From Deltaproteobacteria bacterium (GTDB taxonomy: Bacteria; Bdellovibrionota_C; UBA2361; SZUA-149; JAITKM01): a stretch of DNA of 50,582 nucleotides. The DNA lies in contig JAITKM010000005.1 in the NCBI GenBank assembly GCA_031278395.1, forward strand, positions 1-50,582, given 5' to 3'. Shown here piece after piece: positions 8,067 to 16,716 of the stretch (the stretch's first letter is position 1; each line of letters starts with the position of its first letter). Position numbers and translations under genes: made by a program. Below the pieces are notes generated by a model. That model ran no database searches and had not been told where the DNA came from. It was given only the letters and a program-made list of their open reading frames with translations.

Positions 8067-8518
8067 AGTAGAATATCTTTAATAATATCAATAACTTTTT
8101 ATTTTTGTATATTTACAAGCAAAAAAGTGTATTAATTTTTTAGTTTATATTTTTTATTTTTCAGATACGTGTTTTTTTTATTGACACGCTTTAACTACGT
8201 ATAATTAGTATATCTTGTATGTGTTTTGAAAAACACATACAAGATATTGTTATATTTCGTTGCCGCATGTATGACAATTCCCTGAACATGTCAAGAAAAA
8301 AATGGGAGAAAATTAAGAGCTGAAGAATTTTTTTTATTTATCTAGTATGGTGTTATTTTTATTATTTAAAAAATTATTAATTCAGACAGAAAATAAATCT
8401 TAAATTGTAGTTGTTTTTTGTTATTTAAATTGATATATGCAGCGACGGTTGCTTCCAGAGTTTTCGCATGTTTTTTAAATATAGGTTTAAACCCTTTACC
8501 AGGAAAGGATTAACACAA
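8067..8518. other. Intergenic region between nrdD (-) and a small gene (+)
   Basis: About 450 AT-rich bases between divergent genes, with no reading frame I can support. It holds the 36-base palindrome at 8211-8246. A minus-strand TTGACA at 8291-8296 has a TACATG 17 bases further on (weak -10). A plus-strand TTGACA/TATAAT pair near 8180-8205 is only 13 bases apart, so it is unlikely to work as written. Confidence 0.6.
8211..8246. promoter_or_regulatory. 36-base near-perfect palindrome upstream of nrdD
   Basis: Arms tatcttgtatgtgtttt and aaaacacatacaagata are exact reverse complements over 17 bases, separated by only GA. The element lies 145 bases upstream of nrdD and 273 bases upstream of the rightward small gene. 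A T run after the stem is missing on both strands, so a terminator is unlikely. An operator for a dimeric regulator or a leader hairpin is more plausible. Confidence 0.65.
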
Positions 8519-8827
8519 ATGACACAGTTAATCGCAATCGCCCTGATCTTGGATCAGGAAAACAAAATCAAGGATAATTACGTCCTTGATGACCCATGCG
8601 CGTGGGGCTTTGTCGAAGATGGTAGGAAAGTTTTTCTTCCTCCCCAAGACTCAGTTCCTTTAAAAGAAAGAGCCAAGGGTAATAATGTTTTTGTTTCTTT
8701 AAGCGACGAAAGATTTTTCCAACTGTCTAAAGACGACACTTGGATAGAATTTGATGAGAAATATAATATTGAACTGCGAGGTTATATGTCAGCCTCCAGG
8801 ACAAAAGTTTTGTCTCTGGTCGATTAA
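8519..8827 (+). CDS. Small soluble protein, unknown function
   Basis: 102 residues from the ATG at 8519, chosen because AGGAAAGGA lies nine bases upstream; a longer frame from 8468 would have no such site. The protein begins MTQLIAIALILDQENKIKDN and is mixed alpha/beta in appearance, with many Asp and Lys. It has no membrane segment, signal peptide or clear motif, and I do not recognise a family. It is monocistronic: a clear terminator follows, and nrdD is divergent upstream. Confidence 0.65.
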   Translation: MTQLIAIALILDQENKIKDNYVLDDPCAWGFVEDGRKVFLPPQDSVPLKERAKGNNVFVSLSDERFFQLSKDDTWIEFDEKYNIELRGYMSASRTKVLSLVD

Positions 8828-8838
8828 AGAAACTGATT

Positions 8839-8887
8839 GGTGTATCTTAAAGAAGGTTTTAGAAAACTTTGGATACACCTTTCTTTT
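8839..8887 (+). terminator. Rho-independent terminator after the small gene
   Basis: Arms ggtgtatc (8839-8846) and gatacacc (8872-8879) pair over 8 bp around a 25-base loop that itself can fold (ggtttt/aaaact). A T-rich run TTTCTTTT follows. The element starts 12 bases after the stop codon. Confidence 0.7.
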
Positions 8888-9073
8888 AAAAAAATAATTA
8901 TGACCAATCTCCCACTCCGCATTTTTTTTACAACGCAATACCTTTCAAACTTTACTTCAAAAACATACTTGACAAATTGCCCCTCTTTGAGGCTGGTTAC
9001 CCAAATTTAGGAAATTGGAAGCCAGCGAAGTTAAAACAAGGGGAGGATGAAATTATACGATTAGGATTTTATT

Positions 9074-10321
9074 ATGTTCACAATTAATGAAAATTATTTA
9101 AAGTTACAATCTAGCTATCTTTTTGTTGAGATTGCAAAGCGAGTTAAGGAATATCAAACAGCAAATCCAGAGAAAAAAATTGTTCGACTTGGAATTGGTG
9201 ATGTTACTAAGCCATTGACTAGTGAAGTTATTAAAGCTTTACATCAGTCCGTAGACGAAATGTCGCAAGCTGAAACTTTTAAAGGTTATGGACCTGAAAT
9301 CGGTTATGAATTTTTGCAAACAGCAATTTTAGAAAATGATTATAAAAAACGCGGTATTAATTTGGAGTTAGACGAAATTTTTATCAGCGACGGAGCTAAA
9401 AGCGATTTAGGAAATATCAGCGATATCTTGGGACAAGCTAATCGGGTAGCGGTAACTGACCCAGTTTATCCAGCTTACGTAGATGTCAATGTTATGGGTG
9501 GCAGGGCTGGAATTTACCACGATGAACTTCAAAAAAATCCCCAGAAAGGCTGGAGTAATATTGTTTATTTGCCGTGCGTGGCTGAAAATGATTTTGTGCC
9601 GGATCTGCCAAAAGAAAAAGTTCAACTGATTTATTTGTGTTATCCTAATAATCCTACAGGGACAGTCTTAACTAAGACGCAGCTAAAAGTCTGGGTGGAC
9701 TATGCGATAAAAAATCAGGCTCTGATTTTATTCGACAGTGCATATGAGGCATTTATTACGGACAAACAAATACCACACAGTATTTATGAAATAGAAGGAG
9801 CTAAGGAAGTTGCTATAGAGTTTAGAAGTTTTTCTAAAACAGCCGGCTTTACTGGAGTTAGGTGCGGTTACACAATTGTGCCTAAGGCGCTACTTGGATA
9901 TTTATCGAATGGCGAAAAAGTCATATTGAATAAGTTATGGAATCGGCGACAGACAACCAAATTTAATGGCGTAGCTTATATTATTCAGCGAGCAGCAGAG
10001 GCTTGTTATAGCGAGTTAGGGCAACGTGAAATTCGGGCAAATATAGAAGCCTACTTAAACCACGCTAAAATTATTCGAGAAGGTCTACAGGGAATTGGGC
10101 TTACAACATATGGTGGAGTTAATGCACCATATGTTTGGGTGAAAACTCCTCAAGGTATAAGCTCGTGGCAGTTTTTTGATATATTGCTAAATAATATCCA
10201 AGTTGTTGGCACCCCAGGTAGTGGTTTTGGTCCTAGCGGTGAAGGGTATTTTCGTCTGACAGCTTTTGGTAGTTTAGAAAACACTAAAGAAGCCGTAGCC
10301 AGGTTAAAAGATTTGAGATAA
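9074..10321 (+). CDS. dapL: LL-diaminopimelate aminotransferase
   Basis: 415 residues, matching the roughly 410 of known DapL. Fold-type I PLP aminotransferase with YPNNPTGT (190-197), DSAYEAFI (221-228) and the PLP lysine K255 in [15 protein letters not shown], a segment diagnostic for DapL. The N-terminus [20 protein letters not shown] is also typical. It converts tetrahydrodipicolinate directly to LL-diaminopimelate, bypassing the DapC/D/E succinylase steps, and so feeds lysine and peptidoglycan synthesis. No other dap genes adjoin it. Confidence 0.95.
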   Translation: MFTINENYLKLQSSYLFVEIAKRVKEYQTANPEKKIVRLGIGDVTKPLTSEVIKALHQSVDEMSQAETFKGYGPEIGYEFLQTAILENDYKKRGINLELDEIFISDGAKSDLGNISDILGQANRVAVTDPVYPAYVDVNVMGGRAGIYHDELQKNPQKGWSNIVYLPCVAENDFVPDLPKEKVQLIYLCYPNNPTGTVLTKTQLKVWVDYAIKNQALILFDSAYEAFITDKQIPHSIYEIEGAKEVAIEFRSFSKTAGFTGVRCGYTIVPKALLGYLSNGEKVILNKLWNRRQTTKFNGVAYIIQRAAEACYSELGQREIRANIEAYLNHAKIIREGLQGIGLTTYGGVNAPYVWVKTPQGISSWQFFDILLNNIQVVGTPGSGFGPSGEGYFRLTAFGSLENTKEAVARLKDLR

Positions 10322-10515
10322 CCGTTTAACCATGACGCCAATTTTCTTTTAGAGTTACAGGGGGCGCCTAGAAAATTATCGAGTTTTTTTTAACAAATCG
10401 AGGCTGAAAATGCTTATGATTTGAGATTATAGGTTGCCAGATTTTAATTTATAGATTAGTCGTTCAAGCTCCGCGTTGTTCATAACTATTGTTTAAAGCC
10501 TAAAAACTGGTGTTT

Positions 10516-12813
10516 ATGAATCTTGTAAAATTTTTTTTAAAACTTCCTCAAGACAAAGCTCAAAGTTCAGAATCAGGGCTAGCCATGTTAGTCTTTGCCT
10601 TTGCTTTAGTGCCAATCATAATTTTTGTTACTTTTGCAGTTGATTTAACTTTTTTAATGACGCAAAGGACTTTTGTTCGAAAAAGTCTGGACAACGCCGT
10701 GCTGGCGGCTATGAATTATAGAGTGCGTACCGGTTGGAGCGCGGTTGATAATGATGTTTTGCTTAGTATCTTAAAAGAAAGAATTTGTATCGAGTTAGGA
10801 GCTGGTGATGAAGAGATTAAAACTAAAGACAACCAATTATTTAGTTGCGGTAATGTTGAGATTAGCAATGTTGCATATGATAAACAAATAGATGAAATAA
10901 CCGCGACAGCCCATAAAACTTTGCAATTAATTTTTTCCACTATTGTAAGAACCTTAACCCAAGTTCCTACAGCTGAGGCTATTATACCCACAGAAATTAT
11001 AGCTGAAGGCAAAGCTAGACTTAATCCAATTATTATTTCTTTAATTGCGGACAATTCGGCTTCGATGCAGGAGCCTGCTTTTTCTAAAAGCGTTCAGAGT
11101 AAAATGGATGTTTTGGCTGCCTCTTTAAAAGAGTTTGCCTTGAGATTTAATCCCTATAGAGACAAAATTAATTTAATAACTTTTAACACTATCGCTAACT
11201 TAAATATTCCTTTGGCTCGTAATCAATATGGGTTTAAGTCTGAGGATTTCACCAATATTAAAGTTAGCTCGGAATATCAAACCAATATTGCAGCAGGTTT
11301 GATGACCGCCTTTGTTGATACTTATAATTATCTTTATAACCTAGCTGGTGGTGCTAATGCTCAATTACAAGAAAGACCCGTAATTGGCGATAGCGTTGAT
11401 TTAGTTTGGCTGCTTTTTACTGATGGCGCTCCTACGGCAGGATTATTTAATTATACAAATTGGAATTATAGCTATTGGGGTTCGCCAGCTATAGATTTAT
11501 GGGCTAACGATACTATTGATTTAGTGAATTATAACCCAGATCCTAGCAAAATTAAGACTACGCTCTTTAATGCGTATACAGGTTTGGTTGCTGCAACGTA
11601 TCCACCAGAGAATTTTTCAATAAAGGTAGAAAACGACGTACAAACTGATAGAGCGAAAGCTGCTGTTGGCCTTAGTCCGGGTCAATACCTTTCAACTGGT
11701 TTTTTAAATTATAAAATAAGTCTTACACCTAACAGTTATGAGCAATCCATTAATCCGCCCTTTGGTTTTGATAAAAAGCAAAGAATAGGTAGAATTCCTG
11801 TCATTTCGCCAATCATGAACCCAGAAACTTATCGAAGTTATCTTGACAGTGGAAGTGTGGGTGTAATTCCAAGCGATGCAACCAATATTAAAATCCCGTG
11901 TAGTAAGGCTCATACAGGCGTAAATTTAACAACAGATACAGTGGACAATGATAACGGTTTGTTTTCTTTAGTTCAGAAGTTGGTTCGAAGAAGTATAGCG
12001 CGTGTTTTTGGTATTGATAATAATTCAATAGGAGGTGAGACAACAGCCTGTTTGATTGATGATAGCGGAGTTGATTATATTGCTGCGTCTAACAAAGGTT
12101 GTATAGAATCACCAGATGATAATACTCCTTATACTCCATCTACAGTTAACCCTTGTATAATTCCAGCTATTGATTTTTGTGTTCCTGACTGCACTTGGCC
12201 CGGAATTATAAATAAGGATGACGGCAAAACATATGCGGATAAAATTATAGTTGAAGTTAATCAAGGTCAAGGTTACGGTAATTACGCTGATACTGATAAA
12301 GATAATATAGCTTTAAAAAGTTATTATATGTTAGCTGTTGCGTGGACTGAATTTTTACGATCTTTAATCGGCGCTAAAATCAGAGGAGAAATAACAATTG
12401 CTTCTTCTAGGGTTTTTACAATTGGTTTAGGTTCTGCGGCGCAATTGCAAGGTCCATATGAACAATTTGGCTGGAAAAGTTTTATCTCAGCTGATGCATC
12501 AGATATATATCCAGATGCTTGGCAGGATATAACCGATGATTTGAGCCGCAAAGATATAGTCTTAGTAAATATGGCTAATGATTATGCTGCTAGTAGTGAC
12601 TATTTTGTAAGGTCAGCAATTAATTTTGCGAAAAATGTTAGCTTTGGCGGAGTAAAGCCTAATTTTTGCGAAGAATTAGATAATCAAGGAGACTTGAAAC
12701 TCAGCATAAATACAAATTCTTGTGGTGAGTATTATCCAGTTAGAACAGCCGGGGACTTAAATGAAGTTTTTTCTTCAATTGCCAGAAAAATCCAGTTGTC
12801 CATGATAAATTAA
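10516..12813 (+). CDS. TadG/TadE-like protein with von Willebrand A domain
   Basis: About 765 residues; a GTG start at 10510 would add two. Residues 20-50 form the hydrophobic helix of Flp-pilus TadE/TadG-type proteins (ESGLAMLVFAFALVPIIIF), followed by the usual charged VRKSLDNAVLAA segment. A VWA domain begins at about residue 172 with MIDAS residues D-N-S-A-S (181-185 counted from GTG), and LLFTDGAPT follows later. The rest is a large exported region with scattered Cys pairs. It resembles TadG/RcpC-neighbour proteins that sit in the envelope and bind metal ions at the MIDAS site. No other tad genes are nearby, so an adhesion or surface role is inferred. Confidence 0.75.
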   Translation: MNLVKFFLKLPQDKAQSSESGLAMLVFAFALVPIIIFVTFAVDLTFLMTQRTFVRKSLDNAVLAAMNYRVRTGWSAVDNDVLLSILKERICIELGAGDEEIKTKDNQLFSCGNVEISNVAYDKQIDEITATAHKTLQLIFSTIVRTLTQVPTAEAIIPTEIIAEGKARLNPIIISLIADNSASMQEPAFSKSVQSKMDVLAASLKEFALRFNPYRDKINLITFNTIANLNIPLARNQYGFKSEDFTNIKVSSEYQTNIAAGLMTAFVDTYNYLYNLAGGANAQLQERPVIGDSVDLVWLLFTDGAPTAGLFNYTNWNYSYWGSPAIDLWANDTIDLVNYNPDPSKIKTTLFNAYTGLVAATYPPENFSIKVENDVQTDRAKAAVGLSPGQYLSTGFLNYKISLTPNSYEQSINPPFGFDKKQRIGRIPVISPIMNPETYRSYLDSGSVGVIPSDATNIKIPCSKAHTGVNLTTDTVDNDNGLFSLVQKLVRRSIARVFGIDNNSIGGETTACLIDDSGVDYIAASNKGCIESPDDNTPYTPSTVNPCIIPAIDFCVPDCTWPGIINKDDGKTYADKIIVEVNQGQGYGNYADTDKDNIALKSYYMLAVAWTEFLRSLIGAKIRGEITIASSRVFTIGLGSAAQLQGPYEQFGWKSFISADASDIYPDAWQDITDDLSRKDIVLVNMANDYAASSDYFVRSAINFAKNVSFGGVKPNFCEELDNQGDLKLSINTNSCGEYYPVRTAGDLNEVFSSIARKIQLSMIN

Positions 12814-12868
12814 ACTTAAATAATGTTGTTACATAAAAGCTAATTGTTCTACCATCTCGAATTTTTGT

Positions 12869-13999
12869 TTATAATGGATTAGTAGTTAATAACGAGTTAT
12901 AAAGAGAAATCAAATTGTTTGCCATTTTATGAGCGTCAAACCGCTTAGCATATTCTTTTCCAGCTTCAATCATCTGCTGACATTTGGTTGGATTATTTAA
13001 TAAATCATTTAAGACATTCGCAAGTTCAGCTTCGCTTTGAGGGTCAATATAAATACTGTTTGGACCACCTGCTTCCTCAAGGCAGGAACCAACAGCCGCA
13101 ACCACTGGCGTTCCTGCTGAAAGAGCTTCGATAATAGGAATTCCAAACCCCTCAAAAAAAGACGGATAAACAAAAATTTTCGCCAGTTGATACAAAGCTG
13201 GTAAGTCTTCAAAATTAATATTATTCAGCAGATGTAAGCGCTCAGTTAGGTTAAATTTTTTAGCTTGTTCTTCAACAATACGTTGATAATTTGTTTTCTT
13301 TCCGACCGCTACTAGATGAATTTTTTGAGGCAAATACTGCAAGGCTCGAACGACTAACAAGAGATTTTTGCGCTCTTCAATACTTCCGACATAAAGCACA
13401 AAAGACGCTGGCAGTTGGTATTTTTCAAGAACAGCAGTTTTTTTAGTAGTACTAACCTCTTCGGCAAATGCCGGATGACAGCCTTGATAGATTACCTCGA
13501 TTTTTTTCGCTGGAACCTGAAAAAATTTTTGTAGATCGCGCTTGGTAGATTCACTAATGGCTATAATTTTGTCTGCATTTCGGCAAGCATAACCGAATTT
13601 CCATTTATATATTAGGCGATCAATTGGTTTATAAAATTGCGGATAGCGCAAAAAAATTAGATCATGAATAGTAACTACCGATTTAACGTTCAACCCAACT
13701 GTAATTTGGTTACAAAGCCCATGGAAAATATCAACTCTGCTTTGAGCAACTGGTTTTGCAAGCCCGCAATGCCTCCATAAAGCTGAAAAAATTTTTGCTA
13801 TACCTTGAGGAAAAATAAACTTTATATTGGGTTGCCTGTAAATCTTTTCCAAGCGAGTATTAGTAATTTGCTTGGGCGCAAAAAGTAAATACTCGTTATC
13901 TGGATAGTATGTTGCTAACGCTTCAATTACATACCGGCTATAGTTTCCTAAACCAGTATTATTTTCTACCGCTCTTTTAGCTTCAAATCCGATCTTCAT
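12869..13999 (-). CDS. Glycosyltransferase family 4 (GT-B fold)
   Basis: 376 residues from MKIGFEAKRAV at 13999, the natural start for this family; a longer frame to 14143 adds 48 Ser/Thr/Asn-rich residues unlike any GT N-terminus. GLGNYSRYVIEAL near the start is the acceptor-side loop. VLYVGSIEERKNLLLVVRAL begins the donor domain. YPSFFEGFGIPIIEALSAG carries the E-x7-E motif that binds the nucleotide sugar. It transfers a sugar from a nucleotide donor onto a growing surface glycan; the sugars cannot be told. Two more surface-glycan genes precede it on the same strand, about 115 bases away. Confidence 0.82.
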   Translation of the reverse strand: MKIGFEAKRAVENNTGLGNYSRYVIEALATYYPDNEYLLFAPKQITNTRLEKIYRQPNIKFIFPQGIAKIFSALWRHCGLAKPVAQSRVDIFHGLCNQITVGLNVKSVVTIHDLIFLRYPQFYKPIDRLIYKWKFGYACRNADKIIAISESTKRDLQKFFQVPAKKIEVIYQGCHPAFAEEVSTTKKTAVLEKYQLPASFVLYVGSIEERKNLLLVVRALQYLPQKIHLVAVGKKTNYQRIVEEQAKKFNLTERLHLLNNINFEDLPALYQLAKIFVYPSFFEGFGIPIIEALSAGTPVVAAVGSCLEEAGGPNSIYIDPQSEAELANVLNDLLNNPTKCQQMIEAGKEYAKRFDAHKMANNLISLYNSLLTTNPL

Positions 14000-14114
14000 A
14001 AATTTTATTTTCTTGTTATTTTTTTTGTGAATTTTGGAAGGCGTTGTTGCATAGAAAGTAAAACTCTGCAAGCTCCATTTATTGTTAGAACAATTGGATA
14101 GAAAATTGGTTGTG

Positions 14115-15191
14115 CTACTTGTTCGCAATGCCGGTTGAGGCAAACACAGCTCGATATGCTTTAGTAATTGCTGCGGCTTCCTTTTGAATAGTGTAATGAT
14201 CGCAAACTCTTTGACGCGCTGCTTTGCCCATCTGGGCAGTCATTTCTGGAGCGGCAAGTAACTTTTCTAAAGCTGCGGCAAGCGCAGTAGTATCGTTACA
14301 AGGAATAATAAAACCGTCCACACCATCGCGAATTAGCGTATCAAAAGCTCCAGTCATAGTGGCAACAACAGCAGCGCCGCTAGCCATTGCCTCCAGACAA
14401 GTGAGTCCAAAGCCTTCATTACGCGAGACCGCTGCCACAATAGATACACAACGAAACCACAGCGGCACTTCCTCCAACTTAAGTTTTCCAAGCCATAAAA
14501 ATCGTTTTTCTAAACCAAGTTTTTTTATTTTATTCTTTAAGCTTATCTCAAAATTTAAAAATTGTGGGGTGGTTTCGCCAACAATAATCGCCGTAAAATC
14601 AGGATGACGCGGCAAAACTTCACATAGTGCATCGACATATTCTTGCACTCCTTTTTGAGGACGAACACGACCGAAAATTCCTATGCCGTATTTTCCGACG
14701 GCTCCACTATTCGCCCATTCGCTCAGACGGTCTTGGGCTGGGTAATATTTGTCTATATTAACTCCGTGTGGGATGATAAAATCTGGAGTGCGTGGTAAAA
14801 AGGTTGCTGTCCGTGGAGATGTGGCAATCAGTGTATCCATTTGTCTAAACAAAAAACAAGTCCACGCCGAATGTATGCGCTGGGCAGCTGAAGTATGCAG
14901 CAGATGAATTTTTCTTCTTAAAATATATTTGAGAATCAGCCCTGTCAGCATTTCTATATTACGACGGGTATGAAAAATTCGCAGGCGTCCGTCGGCAAGC
15001 GGTTTGGCTGTTAGCCTGAAAAGTTGCCTCCAGCTGAGGCGGGGAATATTAATCGGAATTTGATAACCAACTTGAGCAAAGCAAATATCTTGGGTTTGAT
15101 GCGGAACTACAGCCGAAACCGCTCCGGTTACACCTGAAAAACGTCTGTTTAAATTTGGAAGAATAACTTCAATTTCTTCATCTGAGTTCAT
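14115..15191 (-). CDS. lpcC: LPS core mannosyltransferase, LpcC-like (GT4)
   Basis: 358 residues. The N-terminal pattern ILPNLNRRFSGVTGAVSAVV, then FHTRRNIEMLTGLIL, LLHTSAAQRIHSAWT and YGIGIFGRVRPQKGV, is that of LpcC-type LPS-core mannosyltransferases, best known from Alphaproteobacteria. RNEGFGLTCLEAMASG carries the E-x7-E donor motif. The enzyme adds mannose to the Kdo region of the LPS core at the inner membrane. Its start overlaps the stop of the upstream DegT-like gene by four bases, so the two are probably translationally coupled. This is one of the stronger taxonomic hints in the window. Confidence 0.82.
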   Translation of the reverse strand: MNSDEEIEVILPNLNRRFSGVTGAVSAVVPHQTQDICFAQVGYQIPINIPRLSWRQLFRLTAKPLADGRLRIFHTRRNIEMLTGLILKYILRRKIHLLHTSAAQRIHSAWTCFLFRQMDTLIATSPRTATFLPRTPDFIIPHGVNIDKYYPAQDRLSEWANSGAVGKYGIGIFGRVRPQKGVQEYVDALCEVLPRHPDFTAIIVGETTPQFLNFEISLKNKIKKLGLEKRFLWLGKLKLEEVPLWFRCVSIVAAVSRNEGFGLTCLEAMASGAAVVATMTGAFDTLIRDGVDGFIIPCNDTTALAAALEKLLAAPEMTAQMGKAARQRVCDHYTIQKEAAAITKAYRAVFASTGIANK

Positions 15192-16435
15192 ACTACACTC
15201 AACTCCTCACGTTTAGGTAGCGAAAACTCTTTACTTAGTTCCCTATAAGCTTTGTAAATTTCATGACGCGACGTATTAGTGTCGATTGGCAAAATAATAG
15301 TTTTCTGGGCGATTAAGTAACTTTGTTCGTATTCACGCCCAATGATATTTTGGCTAGCTAGTAAATCATAATTTTTCTTACTAATCGGAGTCCTGTCAGA
15401 GAGTTTTTCAATATTAATTTTTAATTTAGAGAAGATAGCTTGAACTTTATTTGCCATTTCTCGGTTAGGTAAAATAATTGGATAACCTATCGGGCAAAAA
15501 GTTTTTTGCAATTCAAGTTTGCGCTGTAAGAATGGTTGCACTACCTGATTGCCAGTCAGTAACTCATGCCAAGTTTTTAAATTATCCAGAAAAACTAACT
15601 TTTGTTGATCTAACTTGCGTAGTCTTGCCAAAGCAGTAAGCATTTGCCAGCTCGTAGCTTGAGTTTGGCTAAACTCTTGTTTACTTTTAGAAGCCAAACG
15701 CTCACTTAAAGAATAACTTAAGTATTTAAAAGAAATAGAAGTGAAGTTTATATTTTGAACATCATCAGTTAAAAAACGAAATTCTTTGGGTAAATCATCT
15801 AAGTTTGCATAACAGCAGATTCCACCACCATCTAAGTAATTCAGACCTAAACTAAAAATAGAGAAAACTTGACTAGTTTGAGTTAACTCCTCTAATTTTG
15901 CATTATTATCTAAAAAAGATTCGCTTGCGTCATAAATAACAAAACAGTTGTCCGGCTTAGCAAAAGCTAAACTATCTTTTAGCCCACATAAATTATCTAT
16001 AATGATACAAACTTTTTTGTTGTGAGCAATATTCTTAGTTGTTGAGTAGTTTGGTTCCAGAGTTAGCGGATTTATTTCTAATGGAAAAATTTGGCAATTT
16101 TTTTGCAAAACAAAATTGGCAATATAGGGTAGACTAAAAAATGAGACTGCAATTGTTGATTCAGGATAGGCTTTGATAAAAGAAATTAAAAACTGCTCAA
16201 TCGCTGAATTAGACGAACCATAAATAAAAGTTTCTTGAGCGGAAGAAATTTTTAAGATTTCTTTTTTGATTTTTAGCAACACTTCCTCAGAAGTGTTTTT
16301 TTTACGAAGTTTGGCAGTTTCTTGAATGTCATTTAGAGCCGAGAGTATATCGACATGAGATAAAATAGCTGGATTCTGAAAATCTTGTGGACGTTTTAAA
16401 AGTTTGTCAGTCCATTTTAGTAATAAGTCACCCAT
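15188..16435 (-). CDS. DegT/DnrJ/StrS-like aminotransferase homologue lacking the PLP lysine
   Basis: 415 residues with the layout of fold-type I PLP enzymes of the DegT/StrS kind. IYGSSNSAIEQFLISFI (71-87) matches the cofactor-side turn. CFVIYDASESFLDN (164-177) matches the EDAAQAFGA segment, with D169 as the pyridine-N ligand. FSIFSLGLNYLDGGG (191-205) sits where the family has FSFhptKnlttGEGG. No Lys occurs in that stretch, so the residue that binds PLP covalently seems absent. It may be a non-catalytic scaffold or a dehydratase-like variant; similarity is weak enough that the family itself needs checking. It is coupled to the LpcC-like gene. Confidence 0.55.
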   Translation of the reverse strand: MGDLLLKWTDKLLKRPQDFQNPAILSHVDILSALNDIQETAKLRKKNTSEEVLLKIKKEILKISSAQETFIYGSSNSAIEQFLISFIKAYPESTIAVSFFSLPYIANFVLQKNCQIFPLEINPLTLEPNYSTTKNIAHNKKVCIIIDNLCGLKDSLAFAKPDNCFVIYDASESFLDNNAKLEELTQTSQVFSIFSLGLNYLDGGGICCYANLDDLPKEFRFLTDDVQNINFTSISFKYLSYSLSERLASKSKQEFSQTQATSWQMLTALARLRKLDQQKLVFLDNLKTWHELLTGNQVVQPFLQRKLELQKTFCPIGYPIILPNREMANKVQAIFSKLKINIEKLSDRTPISKKNYDLLASQNIIGREYEQSYLIAQKTIILPIDTNTSRHEIYKAYRELSKEFSLPKREELSVV

Positions 16436-16606
16436 GATATTTTGTTTTAGTTTTTTAAATGGAACATCTTTTACAACTCGCAGGGAATGGATATATATGC
16501 TAATTTAGTTAATATCGCCACCTATTTTTTATTATCACTAATTATTATAGTGAGTTATAAATTTTTCTTGAATGAACAAGTAATTTAGTGTAGAGGCGGC
16601 TGCCTA

Positions 16607-16692
16607 GCCCGGGTGGTGGAATTGGTAGACACACAGGACTTAAAATCCTGGGGTTGGAAACGACCGTACGAGTTCGATTCTCGTCCTGGGCA
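16607..16692 (+). tRNA. tRNA-Leu (anticodon TAA)
   Basis: GCCCGGG pairs with CCTGGGC. The anticodon loop is CTTAAAA in the stem ACAGGA/TCCTG(G). There is a long class II variable arm (GGGTTGGAAACGACC) and a T-loop GTTCGATTC. The discriminator is A16692 and CCA is not encoded. It lies alone between the divergently placed surface-glycan cluster and the end of murC. Confidence 0.95.
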
Positions 16693-16716
16693 TTTTTCTT
16701 TTTTGTTTTTTAGTTT

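Noticed and set aside
8181-8205. Plus-strand TTGACA...TATAAT pair before the small gene
   Set aside because: The spacing is 13 bases, too short for a normal sigma70 promoter.
8969-9035. Leader with GCTGG...CCAGC arms upstream of dapL as a riboswitch
   Set aside because: The stem is short and no known lysine-riboswitch core is visible; a chance hairpin is as likely.
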